Shown here one piece after another: positions 62,801 through 64,000 of a DNA stretch of 64,000 nucleotides. Position numbers and translations under genes: made by a program. The stretch comes from DAOOPX01 sp964653045. Its GTDB lineage: Bacteria; Patescibacteriota; Microgenomatia; UBA1400; PJMF01. The notes under the pieces are model-generated. The model did no database searches. It worked only from the letters and a program-made list of their open reading frames with translations, and had not been told where the DNA came from. Within the stretch, counting starts at the first letter, position 1, and the number at the start of each line of letters is the position of its first letter. The DNA is taken from positions 1 through 64,000 of the forward strand of contig CAZZBW010000003.1 in NCBI GenBank assembly GCA_964653045.1, written 5' to 3'.

Positions 62801-63011
62801 TAAACGTCAGAGCTAGAATATTACGTGGGTTTGTATCAGTTTTGACTAATATATTCGCAATCCGCGCTGTCAGTACTTGCGTTTTGCCTGTGCCTGGACC
62901 GGCGATCACCATCACCGGCCCCTCAGTCAAATCCACAGCTAGCTTTTGCTGAGAATTAAGCTGTTCATAAGCTTCTGAAAAACCGGCAATGTTTGTCTTT
63001 ATGCTAATCAT
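59874..63011 (-). CDS. UvrD/PcrA-type DNA helicase with C-terminal PD-(D/E)xK nuclease domain
   Basis: A 1045-residue superfamily 1A helicase: Walker A AGPGTGKT (37-44), LALTFTDSAASNMKERL (motif Ia), Walker B VLVDEYQDTN (near 255), VFVVGDPHQAIYRFQGA-type motif III (LFVVGDPHQAIYRFQGASLE), and motifs V/VI ISLSTVHKAKGREWQYVFIT and DERRLFYVGLTRTAKQ. The C-terminal domain (about 780-1045) is AddB/RecB-like, with GRVDRVDWINQDKTQVKVID followed by YKTG, giving the D and DYK catalytic residues. Such proteins process DNA ends or collapsed forks. Three perfect hairpins lie inside (59969-59988, 61668-61695, 62743-62772). It stands alone, convergent with the glycosylation operon. Confidence 0.93.
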   Translation of the reverse strand: MISIKTNIAGFSEAYEQLNSQQKLAVDLTEGPVMVIAGPGTGKTQVLTARIANILVKTDTNPRNILALTFTDSAASNMKERLATIIGPAAYQVRISTFHKFCNDLILQYPEYFRISRDSTPLSELEKIQIVESIVSALQLEHLRPINQPLHYVKDIIRAIADLKREGIPPDIFDQSIASEFADLDQIKSVTERRKQMKRQLKLNELGLVYRQYLKELNKLNRYDFEDMIAMVASELQSDSELLTEIQEQFQYVLVDEYQDTNSAQNQVVQRLVSYWGEQANLFVVGDPHQAIYRFQGASLENVFSFVHNFSNAKIIELKQGYRCPSEIYHAAFESIRLGDDQTEAVSESPLTSVMDTLNTEPLLSSSDPKKNNEAENVLNLVSAASEPSEQLWVAEKITQLIKSGVNPEQIAVLTRTNQELLNIAGVLDKFQINYELSAGGSALALPPIQQLLTLIKTIYALRQGEPTDQLFEVMAYPWSGLSSLVVMKLGRQAGLKKMSIMEYLETKPSSSVSNANNRYALTPFDLEPVHQFIDQLLVIGREDFNLTLPEWFTYLINQLGFLNWILAQDNKVELLIALNSVFSSIKTMAGSKPNARVAELVEFFNSIERHGLSLSVEDLNVKENAISLSTVHKAKGREWQYVFITGLVDGRWGNRRRQNGLILPSSLLQFSLPTKKDENADERRLFYVGLTRTAKQSWLCYPSTLSNNNYSKDAVMSQFVSELLTAVSATRSDSKTSFTIHQHSAEELLPNIETQLATLLSSVTSAPSAPLGTHRWSNDEKAYLNHLVKNFSLSISSLNKYLRDPQQFLLDVLLRVPRAKEAFMAYGTAFHAGLEKLYRFYATEGKPPALVQIQKEFNSALEKEVLTPEERQRRQLQGHEALKQYYSQLPDQPPQALGFELSFGYGEHPTYLNDLHLTGRVDRVDWINQDKTQVKVIDYKTGRHQSARKILGLVSTTDYSERELALPESIRGVYKRQLLFYKLLAQLSPAFEPEVSLGEFEFVQPNEAGKIARHTFDLPQEEVEELKKLIREVMTEIRGLSFLS
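61668..61695. repeat. Perfect intragenic inverted repeat in the UvrD-like gene (12-bp arms, 4-nt loop)
   Basis: Arms GGGCGGGAGCGC (61668-61679) and its complement (61684-61695), loop CAGC. It codes GGSALALPP in a region homologous to other UvrD proteins. It is very GC-rich against the surroundings. Confidence 0.95.
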
Positions 63012-63066
63012 ATCTAGAATATTACCCCAAATTATCTACTTAATTGGCACCACTTTCAATCCAATG

Positions 63067-64000
63067 TTATAGGCACGCACTTTCCGGAAAATTACTTTGT
63101 ACAAATTGCATAGGTGATTGGTAATTTAGTGACATATGTGGTCGTTTAGTGTTGTACCAATTTAGATACCCAGCTAGTTTATCCTGAAAAGCATCTAAGT
63201 CATAGTAGATCTCATCGTTTCTGTTGATAAACTCCTCTTGGATTGTCCTGTTGAAGCGCTCAACTACGCCATTAATCTTGGGTGAGCGAGGGTAGATAAA
63301 TTGGTGGGCGATGTTTTGTTCTTCTAGATACTTGTGAAACTCTTTGAAGAACTCACTACCGTTATCTGTTTGGACAACATGAATTGGGTAAGAGCACAAC
63401 TTTTCAAATTCTTGAAAGGTAATCTTGGCTTGCTTACTAGAAAGTGATCTCACTTTCCTCACATGGGCAAACTTAGTGTAGATATCAATACAACACATAA
63501 AATTATGTCTGATATTATCGATGTAAATCACTACACTATCCATTTCAATATATCCTGGTTTGGTCACTTTTGGTGATCTTGCTGTCCTGTCTTGAGCAAA
63601 CTTGTTTTTTCTCTTAACCTTCTTAGGTCGGTCATAAAAGAGATTCCTTCTCTTAATTACTTTTGTAATGGTTCTACAACTAATTGAGCAAATACCAAGC
63701 TCTTGAGCATATTGATCAAGAAAGATCTTGATCTTTTCTCTACCAATATTGCCGTACTGCTGTCTGAATTCACGAATAAACTGTACCAATCTCCAATCTG
63801 TGGTCATCGATCTTAGATGTTTTGGTCGTGTCTTTTTAGGGACTAGAGATAATAATGCTCTTCCAGATCCTTCATAAGACTTCCTCCAATCATAGAGAGT
63901 TGATTTACCTATCTTGAAGGCTTCAACTGTTGGTTCCCAACCATATTTGTAATAGTGCTCCAAACAATGAAGTCTAAACTTACCTGGATCTGATTTATCA
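63067..64000 (-). mobile_element. Insertion-sequence transposase (rve DDE, IS3/IS481 type), 5' end beyond window
   Basis: The frame is open to the window edge, so the protein is longer than the 311 residues visible; TTG 63963 is not needed as start. The N-terminal part is a helix-turn-helix (EPTVEAFKIGKSTLYDWRKS). The rve integrase domain has the DDE triad: D in YIEMDSVVIYI, D in VVQTDNGSEF, and E in INGVVERFNRT. The C-terminus is NTKRPHMSLNYQSPMQF. It would move the insertion sequence by cut-and-paste or copy-out. The IS end lies between the stop and 63012, but the terminal inverted repeat cannot be confirmed because the other end is out of view. The frame looks intact. Confidence 0.9.

Overview
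The window looks like a chromosomal segment of a Patescibacteria (Candidate Phyla Radiation) bacterium. The reasons are the compact operons with 4-bp ATGA overlaps, the standard genetic code with TGA stops, a DUF2298 membrane protein, a DUF3048 lipoprotein-like protein, a CAP-domain membrane protein with the N-terminus typical of that group, a PrgI/VirB4/VirB6 secretion cluster without Gram-negative outer-membrane parts, and a large serine recombinase beside a tRNA gene. This assignment rests on gene content only; no rRNA is present, so I do not name a class.

Layout. Positions 1-3.5 kb hold recJ (minus) and a CCA-adding enzyme (plus). An unidentified 575-residue protein follows at 3.6-5.3 kb. 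From 13.7 to 5.3 kb a long minus-strand gene array encodes envelope and translation functions: a small membrane protein, an RmlA-like nucleotidyltransferase, two envelope proteins, frr, the site-2 protease rseP, a DUF3048 protein, a winged-helix/nucleotidyltransferase regulator, secD and secF. A CAP-domain protein (minus), upp and a hydrolase-nucleotidyltransferase fusion complete the left core block to 16.6 kb.

From 16.8 to about 24.6 kb is an accessory stretch of unrecognised genes. It includes a very large protein with a 13-residue tandem repeat interrupted by a 100-N assembly gap. From about 24.7 to 46.0 kb lies an integrative conjugative element. It carries a phospholipase-D-like nuclease, XRE regulator, M23 peptidase, split VirB4, PrgI, VirB6 and VirB2 genes, a three-gene restriction-modification cassette, an ardC antirestriction gene behind a cluster of strong inverted repeats (candidate oriT), a replication-relaxation protein, a probable EVE-domain/nuclease protein, a coupling ATPase, and a large serine recombinase whose last codons run antisense through tRNA-Glu. 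The right boundary is at the tRNA; the left boundary was not found.

From 46 to 63 kb the core resumes: a methyltransferase, an alpha/beta hydrolase, rmuC, then a plus-strand operon of metG followed by glycosyltransferases, a WecA-like transferase, a UbiA-type phosphoribosyltransferase, a DUF2298 protein and a PMT-family mannosyltransferase. Together these suggest lipid-carrier-dependent glycosylation of the cell surface. A UvrD helicase with a C-terminal nuclease domain and an insertion-sequence transposase cut by the window edge finish the window.

Two patterns cross the annotation. First, many genes, including essential ones, contain perfect GC-rich inverted repeats of 9-14 bp arms with loops of a few bases, far more than chance predicts. 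Second, several genes have a TATAAT box ending 6-11 bases before the start codon, which implies leaderless mRNAs, whereas mobile-element genes carry clear Shine-Dalgarno sequences.
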